Below are positions 53,263 to 61,742 of a stretch of 64,000 bases of DNA, one piece after another. Numbering within the stretch: position 1 is the stretch's first letter; the number at the start of each line of letters is the position of its first letter. A program made the position numbers and the translations under genes. The DNA comes from Vogesella aquatica (GTDB lineage Bacteria; Pseudomonadota; Gammaproteobacteria; Burkholderiales; Chromobacteriaceae). A model generated the notes under the pieces. The model searched no databases, was not told where the DNA came from, and was given only the letters and a program-made list of their open reading frames with translations. The stretch spans positions 62,001 to 126,000 of the forward strand of contig NZ_JAQQLF010000001.1 of assembly GCF_028548455.1 (NCBI RefSeq). Reading direction: 5' to 3'.

Positions 53263-53550
53263 TCAAGCCGGCTTAACGCCCAGCAATGCAAGCAAACCGT
53301 CAGCATCCGGCCCCGACTCCAAAGCCAGCCGAATACGGTTGAAAGTACTGGCTGCCTGCTCCGGGTACTTGGCGAAGGGCACCAGGCCATCGTGCGGCCA
53401 ACCTGCGGCAGCCAGCACTTTCTTGCGGTAGCTCATTCCGGCCGGCCCGCCGCCGCCCATTTCCAGCAAGGCCTGCTCGATCAGCGCATGCGGAAACGGC
53501 GTACGCCGCAGGGTCAGGAAATGCTGGGATGCGACTTCTTCGTATTGCAT
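53263..53550 (-). CDS. Small hypothetical protein
   Basis: A 95-residue frame beginning MQYEEVASQHFLTLRRTPFP and ending LLALLGVKPA. It contains MGGGGPAGMSYRKKVLAAAG (about 31-50) and FAKYPEQAASTFNRIRLALE (about 59-78), which look like a soluble alpha-helical protein. No signal peptide. I do not recognise the family. It converges with the Cys-repeat gene and is divergent from the REC-TPR gene. Coding potential is supported by length and codon use only. Confidence 0.55.
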   Translation of the reverse strand: MQYEEVASQHFLTLRRTPFPHALIEQALLEMGGGGPAGMSYRKKVLAAAGWPHDGLVPFAKYPEQAASTFNRIRLALESGPDADGLLALLGVKPA

Positions 53551-53719
53551 GGCTACGCTCCGCTTAAAGTAGTTTTCTTATCTAAGCTTATTGCACTCAC
53601 TTTTGCCACTTTCAACATGACATGCCGTTTCTATATTCGGATTTTCAAGTAGCCTGGATTATATTAGTAGCCACCAGCGCACAGCCTGCTTCCGATAACG
53701 ACGACAAGAGAACCCTGGC

Positions 53720-55327
53720 GTGAACGTATTCAGCGACACCACTACCGTACTGATCATTGACGACTCGCTTACCGTGCGGCAGTCGCTACGCGCCATGCTC
53801 AGCAATGTGGGGGTGACCCGCTCGGAAACGGCAGCCAACGCCGCCGACGGCCTGATGCGCCTGCAAAAGCGCGGCTTCGACGTTGTGCTGTGCGACTACA
53901 ACCTGGGCGAGGGCATGAATGGCCAGGAGATGCTGGAGCAGCTACGCAGCACTGGCAGCTACCCGCTCACCTCGGTATGGATCATGATTACCGGCGAGCG
54001 TAGCTACGAGCGTGTCGTGGCCGCCGCCGAAGTGGCACCAGACGATTACATTCTCAAACCGTTTTCCAGCCAGGCACTGTTTGACCGCATGCAGTCGGCC
54101 TTTACCCGCAAGCGTTTCCTGAAGCCCGCGCACCTGCACCTGATGAATGGCCGCGAAGACCTGGCCATCGCCACCATGGACGAGCTGGTCAGCAAGGCGG
54201 CCACCCCGGTACAAAAGCTTGACGTGCTGCGCCTGCTGGCCGAAACCCACCTGGCACTGGAACACTACAACGACGCCAGCAAGTGCTATTCCGACATTCT
54301 GGATCTGCGCGTCATCCCCTGGGCCAAGATGGGGCTGGCACGCATCTTCAAAGCACAAGACAAAGTGGCCGAAAGCAGCGAGCTACTACAAGACATCATC
54401 AGCGAAGCCCCACACTACACCGACGCCTACGACACCCTGGCGCACAACCTGGCCCGCTGCGGGCAGTTTACCGAGTCGCTTGAGGTGCTGGAAAAAGCGG
54501 TGGCGCTATCGCCGCGCAACTTCCGCCGCCTGTGCCTGACCGGTGAAAGCGCGCTAAACGCCGGCGACCCGGCCAAAGCCGCGCTGTATCTGGAAAAAGC
54601 CGTGCGCATCGGCCGCAACAACAGCGCCTTTGGCCCTGACGTGCTGATCGATCTGTTGCAAGCGCACAGCGAAGCAGGCAACGCCGAAAAGATGGACCAG
54701 GTCGCCAACGAACTCAATGGCATGCTCAAGGGCGAGCACAATGTTTTCCTGCTGCACGTATGCCGCAGCATGACCCTGCTGGGGCGAAAATCGTGGATGG
54801 ATGCCCAGGAATCGCTCAAGCAAGCTGCTGCCTTGCTGCTGCAAAAGCAGCTTAGCTGGCGCAGCGGCGTGCGCTTTCTGGAAGCGGTGGCACGTCTGCC
54901 GGACGATCTCGACGGTTACCAGGGTTACGACTGGGTAAAACAACTGTCCTTGCGCCTGGTACGAACCCACCAGGATGTCGAACAGCTGACCGCCATGACC
55001 AAAAAAAGCATCGTCCTCATTCGAGCCGTACACGATGCCTATGGCTTCTTGCAAAGCACCAACGACGAAGCGGTATCACTGACCAAAGACAAGAAAAAAG
55101 ACGCTGCCGCCAAACTGCTGTACGACACGGCCAGTGCCACACTCAACGACCGTCTGGGCATGAACGCCTGCGCCTTGCTTTTGCAGCTGGCCGACGAGAA
55201 CAGCATTGGCCTGGCACAAGAGCTGCTGGGCTGGCTGCCGGCAGAACACGAGCGCGTACACGGCCTGCAAGCCACACTGCAAAAGCTGCGGCACGCCGCC
55301 GCCCAGCAAGAAATCCTGCCAGACTAA
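53720..55327 (+). CDS. Response-regulator receiver fused to TPR repeats
   Basis: A 535-residue cytoplasmic protein starting with GTG at 53720. The receiver domain (1-125) has LIIDDSLTVRQSLRAML, the phospho-Asp in VVLCDYNLGEGMNG (about 56-69), MITGERS and DDYILKPFSSQALF (about 108-121). The remainder (about 140-530) is helical, with TPR-like repeats such as AHNLARCGQFTESLEVLEKA (about 245-264) and GESALNAGDPAKAALYLEKA. A C-terminal segment resembles no known output domain. Such REC-TPR proteins act as adaptors rather than transcription factors. No cognate kinase is adjacent. Confidence 0.9.
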   Translation: MNVFSDTTTVLIIDDSLTVRQSLRAMLSNVGVTRSETAANAADGLMRLQKRGFDVVLCDYNLGEGMNGQEMLEQLRSTGSYPLTSVWIMITGERSYERVVAAAEVAPDDYILKPFSSQALFDRMQSAFTRKRFLKPAHLHLMNGREDLAIATMDELVSKAATPVQKLDVLRLLAETHLALEHYNDASKCYSDILDLRVIPWAKMGLARIFKAQDKVAESSELLQDIISEAPHYTDAYDTLAHNLARCGQFTESLEVLEKAVALSPRNFRRLCLTGESALNAGDPAKAALYLEKAVRIGRNNSAFGPDVLIDLLQAHSEAGNAEKMDQVANELNGMLKGEHNVFLLHVCRSMTLLGRKSWMDAQESLKQAAALLLQKQLSWRSGVRFLEAVARLPDDLDGYQGYDWVKQLSLRLVRTHQDVEQLTAMTKKSIVLIRAVHDAYGFLQSTNDEAVSLTKDKKKDAAAKLLYDTASATLNDRLGMNACALLLQLADENSIGLAQELLGWLPAEHERVHGLQATLQKLRHAAAQQEILPD

Positions 55328-55464
55328 GCACTGCCAGCAAAACCCCGCAGCAACATGAGCACACGCCACACAAGCCCGCCAGCATATCCCTTTAAAATCA
55401 TACAATTAGTCATTGCGTGACAAAAAATCGTGTCACACAATGAAAATACCCGCCTGCCAGCCAT

Positions 55465-55492
55465 GGGCTGTGGACAAGTTTATCCACAGCCC
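55465..55492. promoter_or_regulatory. Inverted pair of DnaA-box-like sequences
   Basis: TTATCCACA (55480-55488) is a perfect DnaA box. TGTGGACAA (55469-55477) is the inverted TTGTCCACA variant two bases away, and the GGGC/GCCC flanks extend the dyad to 10-bp arms. An AT-rich stem follows 36 bp downstream. DnaA binding is plausible; the role (titration, regulation, replication) is inferred. Confidence 0.45.
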
Positions 55493-55528
55493 TGCTTGCC
55501 TGTCACCTGCGCCACACCGAACTAATTA

Positions 55529-55563
55529 CGTAATAATTTAATGTAATTCATTAAATTATTACG
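55529..55563. repeat. Perfect 15-bp AT-rich inverted repeat
   Basis: CGTAATAATTTAATG (55529-55543) and its complement (55549-55563) enclose a 5-nt AT loop. It is the most AT-rich spot in the window and could act as a protein site or a melting-prone element. Confidence 0.6.
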
Positions 55564-55711
55564 ATGCACTGGCATCCTTGCTACTGGCCACACCATAACC
55601 GCCAAAAAAACTGCACCAGAAAACACTGTTCATACCCAAGCCGGCTACAGGCCGTTCCCAAGCAGCAGCAATATCGCCACAATGCTTTCCAGACCGATAC
55701 AAGGAGAACGC

Positions 55712-56209
55712 ATGTCACGCCCCGAAATTCGCCCGGCACAGCTGGCGGATCTGCCCGCCATCGTTGCGATCTACAACAGCACCATCGCCGGACGCATGGT
55801 CACCGCCGACCTGGAGCCCGTCAGCGTGGAAAGCCGCCTGCCGTGGTTTCATGCCCACCAGCCAGAACGTCGGCCGCTCTGGGTGGCCGAAATAGCGGGC
55901 CGCATGGTTGGCTGGGTCAGCCTGTCGGATTTTTATGGCCGCCCGGCCTACAACGGCACGGCCGAAGTCAGCATTTATCTGGACGAGGCCGCACGTGGCC
56001 AGGGCCTGGGCAAGATACTGCTGCAGTACGTTATCGATAACGCACCGCAATACGGCGTAAAAACCCTGCTGGGTTTCATTTTTGGCCACAACGAACCCAG
56101 CTTGCAGCTGTTCCGCCGCTTTGGCTTTGATCGCTGGGCACACCTGCCCCAGGTCGCCCTGCTGGACGAGACCGAACGCGACCTGGTCATTCTTGGCCGC
56201 AGGCTGTAA
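55712..56209 (+). CDS. GNAT acetyltransferase, phosphinothricin acetyltransferase-like
   Basis: A 165-residue N-acetyltransferase starting MSRPEIRPAQLADLPAIVAIYN after an AAGGAG site. It has the acetyl-CoA loop VSIYLDEAARGQGLGKILL (about 88-106, R/Q-x-x-G-x-G/A), a VKTLLGFIFGHNEPSLQLFRRFGF stretch (about 119-142) and the AEI-x-G-x-x-V-G-W strand. The PAT/Bar branch acetylates amines such as phosphinothricin or methionine derivatives; substrate unproven. 26 bp upstream of the LysE-type exporter, so probably co-transcribed. Confidence 0.88.
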   Translation: MSRPEIRPAQLADLPAIVAIYNSTIAGRMVTADLEPVSVESRLPWFHAHQPERRPLWVAEIAGRMVGWVSLSDFYGRPAYNGTAEVSIYLDEAARGQGLGKILLQYVIDNAPQYGVKTLLGFIFGHNEPSLQLFRRFGFDRWAHLPQVALLDETERDLVILGRRL

Positions 56210-56235
56210 GGCACGACACGAACAAGGAGACAGCT

Positions 56236-56868
56236 ATGCTGCTAGGGATGGAACAAGCGCTTGGATTTCTGGCGGCCGCCGTGCTGGTTACCCTGTCACC
56301 CGGGCCAGATAACCTGATGGTGTTAAGTCTGGGCATGGCCAAAGGGCGGCGCCACGGCATGGCCTTCGGGCTGGGCTGTGCCGCCGGCTGCCTGAGCCAC
56401 ACCCTGCTGGCGGCGCTGGGGATCAGCGCGCTGCTGGCGGCATCGCCACTGGCCTTTGCCGCGCTCAAAATAGCCGGTGGCCTGTATCTGGTCTGGCTAG
56501 GCTGGCAGGCATGGCACAGCCAGGGCAGCCTGTTGGATAAGCAACACAGCCAAGACGCGCGCGACACTGCAGGCAGGCTGTTCGCCAAGGGTTTGCTCGC
56601 CAACGCGATTAACCCCAAGGTGGTGCTGTTCTTTCTTGCCTTCCTGCCCCAGTTCGTGATCAGCCAGCACGGGCAGATCGCCTGGCAAACCGCCCAGCTC
56701 GGGCTGCTGTTTACTACCCAGGCCGCCGTGGTATTTGGCTTGATGGGCTACTTTGCCGGCCACGCAGGGCGGTGGCTTAACACATCGCGCCAGCGCAGCA
56801 GGCTGCTGGACCGTATCGCCGGTACCCTGTTTGCCCTGCTGGGGCTGAAACTGATCCTGGGCCGCTAA
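56236..56868 (+). CDS. LysE/RhtB-family amino-acid exporter
   Basis: A 210-residue inner-membrane exporter with six predicted helices. The N-terminal VTLSPGPDNLMVLSLGMAKGRRHGMAFGLG block (about 18-47) is the RhtB signature, followed by GGLYLVWLGWQAW (about 81-93) and LLANAINPKVVLFFLAFLPQF (about 120-140). It probably exports a neutral amino acid or homoserine-type compound. Pairing with a GNAT gene suggests detoxification plus efflux. Ribosome site AAGGAG. Confidence 0.9.
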   Translation: MLLGMEQALGFLAAAVLVTLSPGPDNLMVLSLGMAKGRRHGMAFGLGCAAGCLSHTLLAALGISALLAASPLAFAALKIAGGLYLVWLGWQAWHSQGSLLDKQHSQDARDTAGRLFAKGLLANAINPKVVLFFLAFLPQFVISQHGQIAWQTAQLGLLFTTQAAVVFGLMGYFAGHAGRWLNTSRQRSRLLDRIAGTLFALLGLKLILGR

Positions 56869-57004
56869 GCGCCCCCCAAGGCGCATTGCAATAGGAAAGA
56901 CACCACATCTATAGAATACCCGGCGGACACTTCAGCCATCGATACCTGCAAAAGCCTGCGCTTCATGCAAGAATGGCAGCCTGTCCCTGATTGACTTGTG
57001 GATC

Positions 57005-58840
57005 ATGCCCCACGTCTCGCACCTTGCCTCGCCCAGCCGCTTCAAAGCGCTGACCTACGGCGCACTGATCAGCCTGCTGCTGCTGCTCAGCGGCGTTGCC
57101 GAATTATGGTCCTCATACCAGACAACCATCGCGCAAGGCCACGCCCAGGCCCGCATGGAAAGCCTGCTGTTTTCCGAGTGGATGCGGCAAGACTTTCGCG
57201 AGGTAGAGCTACTGCAGAACATGGTGGCAGAGCAGCTGCAAGAGAATGACTTCCAGGCCAAGCAACCCGCAGCGGAACGCACCGCGCTGGAAAGCCGCCT
57301 GGTGCGCGCCATGCGGGGCGTGCCGCAGGCCTACGACATGATTCTGGTAGACCGCAATTGCCAGCTGGTGCTGTCGTTCAAGGTTTCCCCCGGTTTTGAC
57401 GCACGCGAGCGCAGCTACTGCAAGGCCATGCTGTCGCCCAGCAAGGAAGACCGCTTTGTCAGCGAGCGCTTCAAGGGCGCCAGCGGCGACCTTGTCGTCA
57501 TGGCAACGCAACGGGTGCGCGGCGTAGACGGCCGCGTCATCGGCCTGCTGGGGACGGTTATCCGCACCAGCCACTTCCAGCAGCTGATAGACCGCACCCT
57601 GGTAGGCGGCTACCACGACGTGATGGCTTTTGCCGACACCCGCATGCAGCTATTGGCCCGCCAGCCCTTGATCTCGCCCATGCCTGTGGCCCCCGTCAAT
57701 GACCCGGAAGCGCTGGGCATGTTGCAGCGCGGCGATGTCGAGGCCAGCTACGAATACACGTCCAGGCTGGATAACCGCACCCGCCTGCACTCCATGCGCA
57801 AGGTTGAACGGCTGCCCCTGCTGGTCACGGTAGGTATCGACAAGGAAACCCTGCTCGCCCCCTGGCGCAACAAAGCCTGGCTGATGCTGGGCGGCTGGCT
57901 GATCTGCACCCTGCTGCTGGCCTGGGGGGTGCGGCGCTACCAGCGCAATACCGAGCTGAACGATGCCCTCGCCACCCGCAGCGTCGCCATCGACCACGCC
58001 GCCGAAGCCATCATCATTGCCAATGGCAAAGGACACGTTGAATACGTGAACCCGGCCTTTGTGGCGATGACCGGCTATGACAGCGAGGAAATATACGGCC
58101 AACACAAGCTGGAAGACGTACTGCTGGCGGAGCACCCGCAGTTCAAGCCCGTACTGCAAAGCACCATCATGGGCGGTGAGATCTGGCGCGGCGAGCTGTC
58201 CAGCCATAATCGCGCCGGCCAGCTGTATTTTGAAACCATCTCGGTGGCACCGGTCATGTCGGCAGAAGGGCGTTTGCTGCGCATGGTGGCGATCAAGCAC
58301 GACGTGAGCGACGCCAAGATGCTGCAGGCCGACCTGATCCGGCTGGCCAATACCGACGAGCTCACCAGCCTGTATAACCGCCGCCAGTTCATGCAGCGCT
58401 GCACCGAGGAAATCGCCCGCGGCCAACGCTGGGAGCGCCCGCTATCGCTGGCCATGCTGGACCTGGACCACTTCAAGCTGCTGAACGATCGCTATGGCCA
58501 TGCCTTTGGCGACGAGGTACTGCGCACTTTTGCCAGCTGCTGCCAGGCCAGCGTGCGCATAGAAGATGTGTGCGGCCGGCTGGGCGGCGAGGAGTTCGCC
58601 ATCCTGCTACCGGATACCGACCGCTACACCGCCACCCAGATCATGGAGCGCGTGCGACAGGCCGTGGCCGAGCTGCAGCTGGACAACCCGCAAGGCGGCG
58701 AGCCGGTACACTTTACCGTCAGCATCGGCATCAGCGAGCTTTACCCCGGCGACGCCACCGCCACGCCGATGATGGCCCGCGCCGACGCCGCCCTGTATCT
58801 GGCCAAACAGGAAGGCCGCAACCAGGTGCGCGCCGGCTAG
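57005..58840 (+). CDS. Membrane diguanylate cyclase with extracytoplasmic sensor, PAS and GGEEF domains
   Basis: A 611-residue protein. A first membrane helix (about 16-37) precedes a Cache-like periplasmic sensor domain of about 260 residues (RDVLV-like MILVDRNCQLVLSF, GLLGTVIRTSHFQQLI), and a second helix follows (about 297-310). The cytoplasmic part has a PAS domain (IANGKGHVEYVNPAFVAMTGYDSEEIYGQ, about 335-363, and MVAIKHDVSDAKMLQADL), then GGDEF: DELTSLYNRRQFM and GRLGGEEFAILLP. The I-site RIED lies five residues upstream of GGEEF. Start codon taken as the ATG at 57005. Confidence 0.92.
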   Translation: MPHVSHLASPSRFKALTYGALISLLLLLSGVAELWSSYQTTIAQGHAQARMESLLFSEWMRQDFREVELLQNMVAEQLQENDFQAKQPAAERTALESRLVRAMRGVPQAYDMILVDRNCQLVLSFKVSPGFDARERSYCKAMLSPSKEDRFVSERFKGASGDLVVMATQRVRGVDGRVIGLLGTVIRTSHFQQLIDRTLVGGYHDVMAFADTRMQLLARQPLISPMPVAPVNDPEALGMLQRGDVEASYEYTSRLDNRTRLHSMRKVERLPLLVTVGIDKETLLAPWRNKAWLMLGGWLICTLLLAWGVRRYQRNTELNDALATRSVAIDHAAEAIIIANGKGHVEYVNPAFVAMTGYDSEEIYGQHKLEDVLLAEHPQFKPVLQSTIMGGEIWRGELSSHNRAGQLYFETISVAPVMSAEGRLLRMVAIKHDVSDAKMLQADLIRLANTDELTSLYNRRQFMQRCTEEIARGQRWERPLSLAMLDLDHFKLLNDRYGHAFGDEVLRTFASCCQASVRIEDVCGRLGGEEFAILLPDTDRYTATQIMERVRQAVAELQLDNPQGGEPVHFTVSIGISELYPGDATATPMMARADAALYLAKQEGRNQVRAG

Positions 58841-58857
58841 CACACCGCCCGATCTTT

Positions 58858-58885
58858 GCATCAGCCAGCCGCTGCGGGCTGATGC
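58858..58885. other. 9-bp hairpin between diguanylate cyclase and ccoG
   Basis: GCATCAGCC / GGCTGATGC stem, no T-run. A near-copy of the 10-mer (TGCGGCCAAG) follows. Possible weak terminator. Confidence 0.35.
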
Positions 58886-59007
58886 ACATCAAACCTGCGG
58901 CCAAGCTGCCCGCTGTGCCCTGCCGATGCCCGGCATCTGTGCCTGTCTGCCCGACGGCACCCTGCCTAAGCTGCGGCATCGCTTTACTGCAAGGGCAGCA
59001 AACCACC

Positions 59008-60363
59008 ATGGCCACACCCATCCATTTTGTTTCCAACAAGCTTTACCCCAAGCTCAGCCGCGGCCGCTTCAGCCACTGGCGCACCGGTTTTGTCATCGTT
59101 ACCCAGCTGTTGTTCTTGCTGACGCCCTGGGTCAACTGGCACGGCCAGCAGGCGGTACGCTTCGACTTCGACTCGATGCGCCTCTACCTGTTCGGCCTGA
59201 CCTTGCTGCCACAAGACTTCATCTACCTGGCGGCCATGCTGATCATCAGCGCGCTGGGGCTGTTCCTGTGGACCATGATTGCCGGGCGCCTGTGGTGCGG
59301 TTTTTCCTGTCCGCAAACCGTGTACACCGAGATCATGCTGTGGATAGAGCGCCTATTTGAAGGGCCACCCAATGCGCGGCGCAAGCGCGATGCCGCACCG
59401 TGGGGGGCCGACAAGCTGCTGCGCAAAGGCGCCAGCCAGGCCAGCATGCTGCTGTTTTCACTGTGGACCGGCCTGACCCTGGTGGGCTACTTCAGCCCGA
59501 TGCGCCAGCTGGTGGCCGGGCTGCCTGCCGGGCAAACCGGCTTTTGGGAAGCGTTTTTCGCCCTGAGCTACGCCGGTTTTACCTGGCTGCTGGCTGGCCA
59601 CCTGCGCGAACAGGTTTGCAAGCATATGTGCCCTTATGCCCGTTTTCAGGGGGTGATGTTCGACCGTGACACCCTGATCGTGGCCTACGACGAACAGCGT
59701 GGCGAGCCGCGCGGCGCACGCCGCAAAGACGGCAGCCAGGCGCAAGGCAGCTGCGTGGATTGCGGGCTGTGCGTACAAGTGTGCCCGGCCGGTATTGATA
59801 TCCGCCAGGGTCTGCAATACGAGTGCATTGGCTGCGGTGTGTGCATCGACGCCTGCGACGAGGTAATGGACAAGTTGGCCGCACCACGCGGCCTGATTCG
59901 CCTGTCCACGCAAAATGCCATGGAGCAGGGCGCCGCGCCGCCTTCGTTCTGGCAGCGCCCGCGCGCGGTGGTGTACGCCAGCCTGATTGGCACCACCGTC
60001 TTGCTGATGGCCGCCGGCCTGTGGCAACGCGAGCCTTTCCGGGTAGAAGTCCTGCGCGACCGCGCCGTGATGGCGCGCGAAACAGCCGACGGCTATATCG
60101 AAAACGCCTACACCGTGCGCATCTTCAATACCCGGCCAGACGCCCGTACCTACACGCTGACGGCAGCCGGTGACGGGGTAGTGGGGCAGCGCCTGCCCAA
60201 GCTGTTGCAGGTGCCCGGCGATGGCGAGCTGAGCTTTACCATCAATGTGATGGCAGACCCGGCGGTGCTGGCCAAGGGCAGCCACCCGATCAGCATTGCC
60301 CTGCAAGACCGCCACACACCCGAGGATAAAGTCACCGAAACCTCGCGCATCCTGATGCCCTGA
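59008..60363 (+). CDS. ccoG: Cytochrome c oxidase accessory protein CcoG
   Basis: A 451-residue membrane iron-sulfur protein, required for cbb3 oxidase assembly in some species and implicated in copper reduction. Membrane helices are at about 28-50, 75-95, 155-175, 190-210 and 325-345. The CGFSCPQTVYTEIMLWIERL block (about 98-117) and LREQVCKHMCPYARFQGVMFD (about 205-225) are family signatures. Two 4Fe-4S ferredoxin motifs follow: CVDCGLCVQVCPAG (about 249-262) and CIGCGVCIDACDEV (about 272-285). A periplasmic domain of Ig-like strands ends the protein. Full length. The ccoNOP genes are not in this window. Confidence 0.95.
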   Translation: MATPIHFVSNKLYPKLSRGRFSHWRTGFVIVTQLLFLLTPWVNWHGQQAVRFDFDSMRLYLFGLTLLPQDFIYLAAMLIISALGLFLWTMIAGRLWCGFSCPQTVYTEIMLWIERLFEGPPNARRKRDAAPWGADKLLRKGASQASMLLFSLWTGLTLVGYFSPMRQLVAGLPAGQTGFWEAFFALSYAGFTWLLAGHLREQVCKHMCPYARFQGVMFDRDTLIVAYDEQRGEPRGARRKDGSQAQGSCVDCGLCVQVCPAGIDIRQGLQYECIGCGVCIDACDEVMDKLAAPRGLIRLSTQNAMEQGAAPPSFWQRPRAVVYASLIGTTVLLMAAGLWQREPFRVEVLRDRAVMARETADGYIENAYTVRIFNTRPDARTYTLTAAGDGVVGQRLPKLLQVPGDGELSFTINVMADPAVLAKGSHPISIALQDRHTPEDKVTETSRILMP

Positions 60364-60368
60364 GCCGG

Positions 60369-61688
60369 CTACACGCGGCGCATGGCACGCGCCAGCCAGT
60401 CCAGCGCCGGCTGCTGGCCGGGGGTAAAGTAGCTGGCGTTCAGGCGCAGGGCGTGCCGCCCCGCAGCATCCGGCTGACATAGCGTACCGGGCGCCAGCTG
60501 GATGGCGTGGCGCTGGGCGGTAGCCACCAGCTGCACACAGTCAGCCGGCACATCACGCAGCCAGACAAAATAGCCACCCTCGGCAGGCTGCAGGCTGGCA
60601 CCGTCGGGCAAGGTTGGCCGCAGCAGGGCTTCCAGCTGCCCTACCTTGTCGGCCAGCTGCTGGCGCAAACGGCGCAAACCGGGCAGATAGCGCCCGCCGG
60701 ACAGCAGCTCGGCCAGCGCCAGCTGGTTGGGCAGCGGCGACGCCAGCGTCTGCGCCAGCTTCAGGCGCCGTACCAGCTCGCCATAGCGCCCGGGCAATAG
60801 CCAGCCCACGCGGTAGCCCGGTGCCATGGATTTGGAAAACGTGCCGCACAGCAAGATGCGACCATCCCGGTCGTCGGCCTTCATGGGCAAGGGCACCGTG
60901 CCGTCAAACCCCAGCAAACGGTAGGCATCATCTTCGATAACCGGCACATCGTAGCGCTGCGCCAACCCCAGCAAGCGCTGGCGGGTGGCGGGCAGCAAGC
61001 TGCGCCCATGCGGGTGGCAGTAGGCGCTCATCAGGGCAATGGCTTGCACCTGCTGCCGTGATAGCGCTTGCTCCAGCACGCCGGTGTCCACGCTGCCATC
61101 TGCGGCCAACACCAGCGGCAAGATGGCCACGCCTTGCTCGGCCAAGCCACCCAGCAGGCCGGGGAAAGCCGGCTGCAGCACCGCGACTTGTGGCTGTGCC
61201 ACGCCGTGCGTGACGGCGGCCACCGCCAGCGACAAGGCTTCCATGCCGCCGCAGGTGATCAGTACTTCGTCGGCGTGCACCTCCCAGCCCTCGGCGTAGG
61301 CTTGCTGGGCGATCTGCCGGCGCAGCGCCGGCATACCGGCCAGCGCCGGTTCGGCCAGTGCCTGGGCGTAGTGGCGCATGGCACCGATAAAAGCGTGGGT
61401 CAGCGGGCGGGTATCGTACAGGGCAGGGTGGATGAACGGGGCGCCCAAGGGGGCAGCCAGGCTATCGCTGCCGCCGCCGGCATCGGCGGCCACCACGTAG
61501 CCGCGGCGCGGCTGGGCCACCACATAGCCCAGTTTTTCCAGCTCGTAATAGGTACGTCGCGCGGTATTCAGCCCCACGCCGTATTGCTGCACCAGCTGGC
61601 GCAGCGAAGGCAGGGTGTCGCCACGCTGGTAATCACCGTGCCGGATGCTGCTGATGATGCGCTGAACCAGTTCGCCGTACTTGCTCAC
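60369..61688 (-). CDS. MocR-type regulator: GntR HTH fused to aminotransferase domain
   Basis: A 439-residue PLP-dependent regulator. The GntR helix-turn-helix is at about 1-65 (YQRGDTLPSLRQLVQQYGVGLNTARRTYYELEKLG), then an aminotransferase class I/II domain (about 90-435). The PLP-binding lysine is in LLCGTFSKSMAPGYRVGW (about 285-302), the Asp in YDVPVIEDDAYRLLG (about 245-259) and the Arg in HALRLNASYF. In the usual PNPTG position it reads CHPHG. Neighbouring genes converge on it, and the downstream targets of MocR regulators are often divergent. Here the tandem solute-binding genes lie on the same strand, 54 bp upstream. Confidence 0.9.
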   Translation of the reverse strand: MSKYGELVQRIISSIRHGDYQRGDTLPSLRQLVQQYGVGLNTARRTYYELEKLGYVVAQPRRGYVVAADAGGGSDSLAAPLGAPFIHPALYDTRPLTHAFIGAMRHYAQALAEPALAGMPALRRQIAQQAYAEGWEVHADEVLITCGGMEALSLAVAAVTHGVAQPQVAVLQPAFPGLLGGLAEQGVAILPLVLAADGSVDTGVLEQALSRQQVQAIALMSAYCHPHGRSLLPATRQRLLGLAQRYDVPVIEDDAYRLLGFDGTVPLPMKADDRDGRILLCGTFSKSMAPGYRVGWLLPGRYGELVRRLKLAQTLASPLPNQLALAELLSGGRYLPGLRRLRQQLADKVGQLEALLRPTLPDGASLQPAEGGYFVWLRDVPADCVQLVATAQRHAIQLAPGTLCQPDAAGRHALRLNASYFTPGQQPALDWLARAMRRV

Positions 61689-61742
61689 GCCGGGCCGCCT
61701 GTCAGGAGAAAAGGGCGATTATGCCCACAGTGGCGGCAAAGA

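Larger units (their letters stand above)
55328..55711. other. AT-rich intergenic region with dyads and DnaA-box-like pair
   Basis: This gene-free stretch of nearly 400 bp contains three dyads. GTGACA-N8-TGTCAC lies at 55417-55436, a DnaA-box-like inverted pair at 55465-55492, and a perfect 15-bp AT-rich stem at 55529-55563. Base composition here is much more AT-rich than the surroundings. It separates the REC-TPR gene from the GNAT gene. Confidence 0.6.

Noticed and set aside
55465-55563. Chromosomal replication origin
   Set aside because: Only two DnaA-box-like sites and no dnaA, dnaN, gidA, parA or rpmH nearby.
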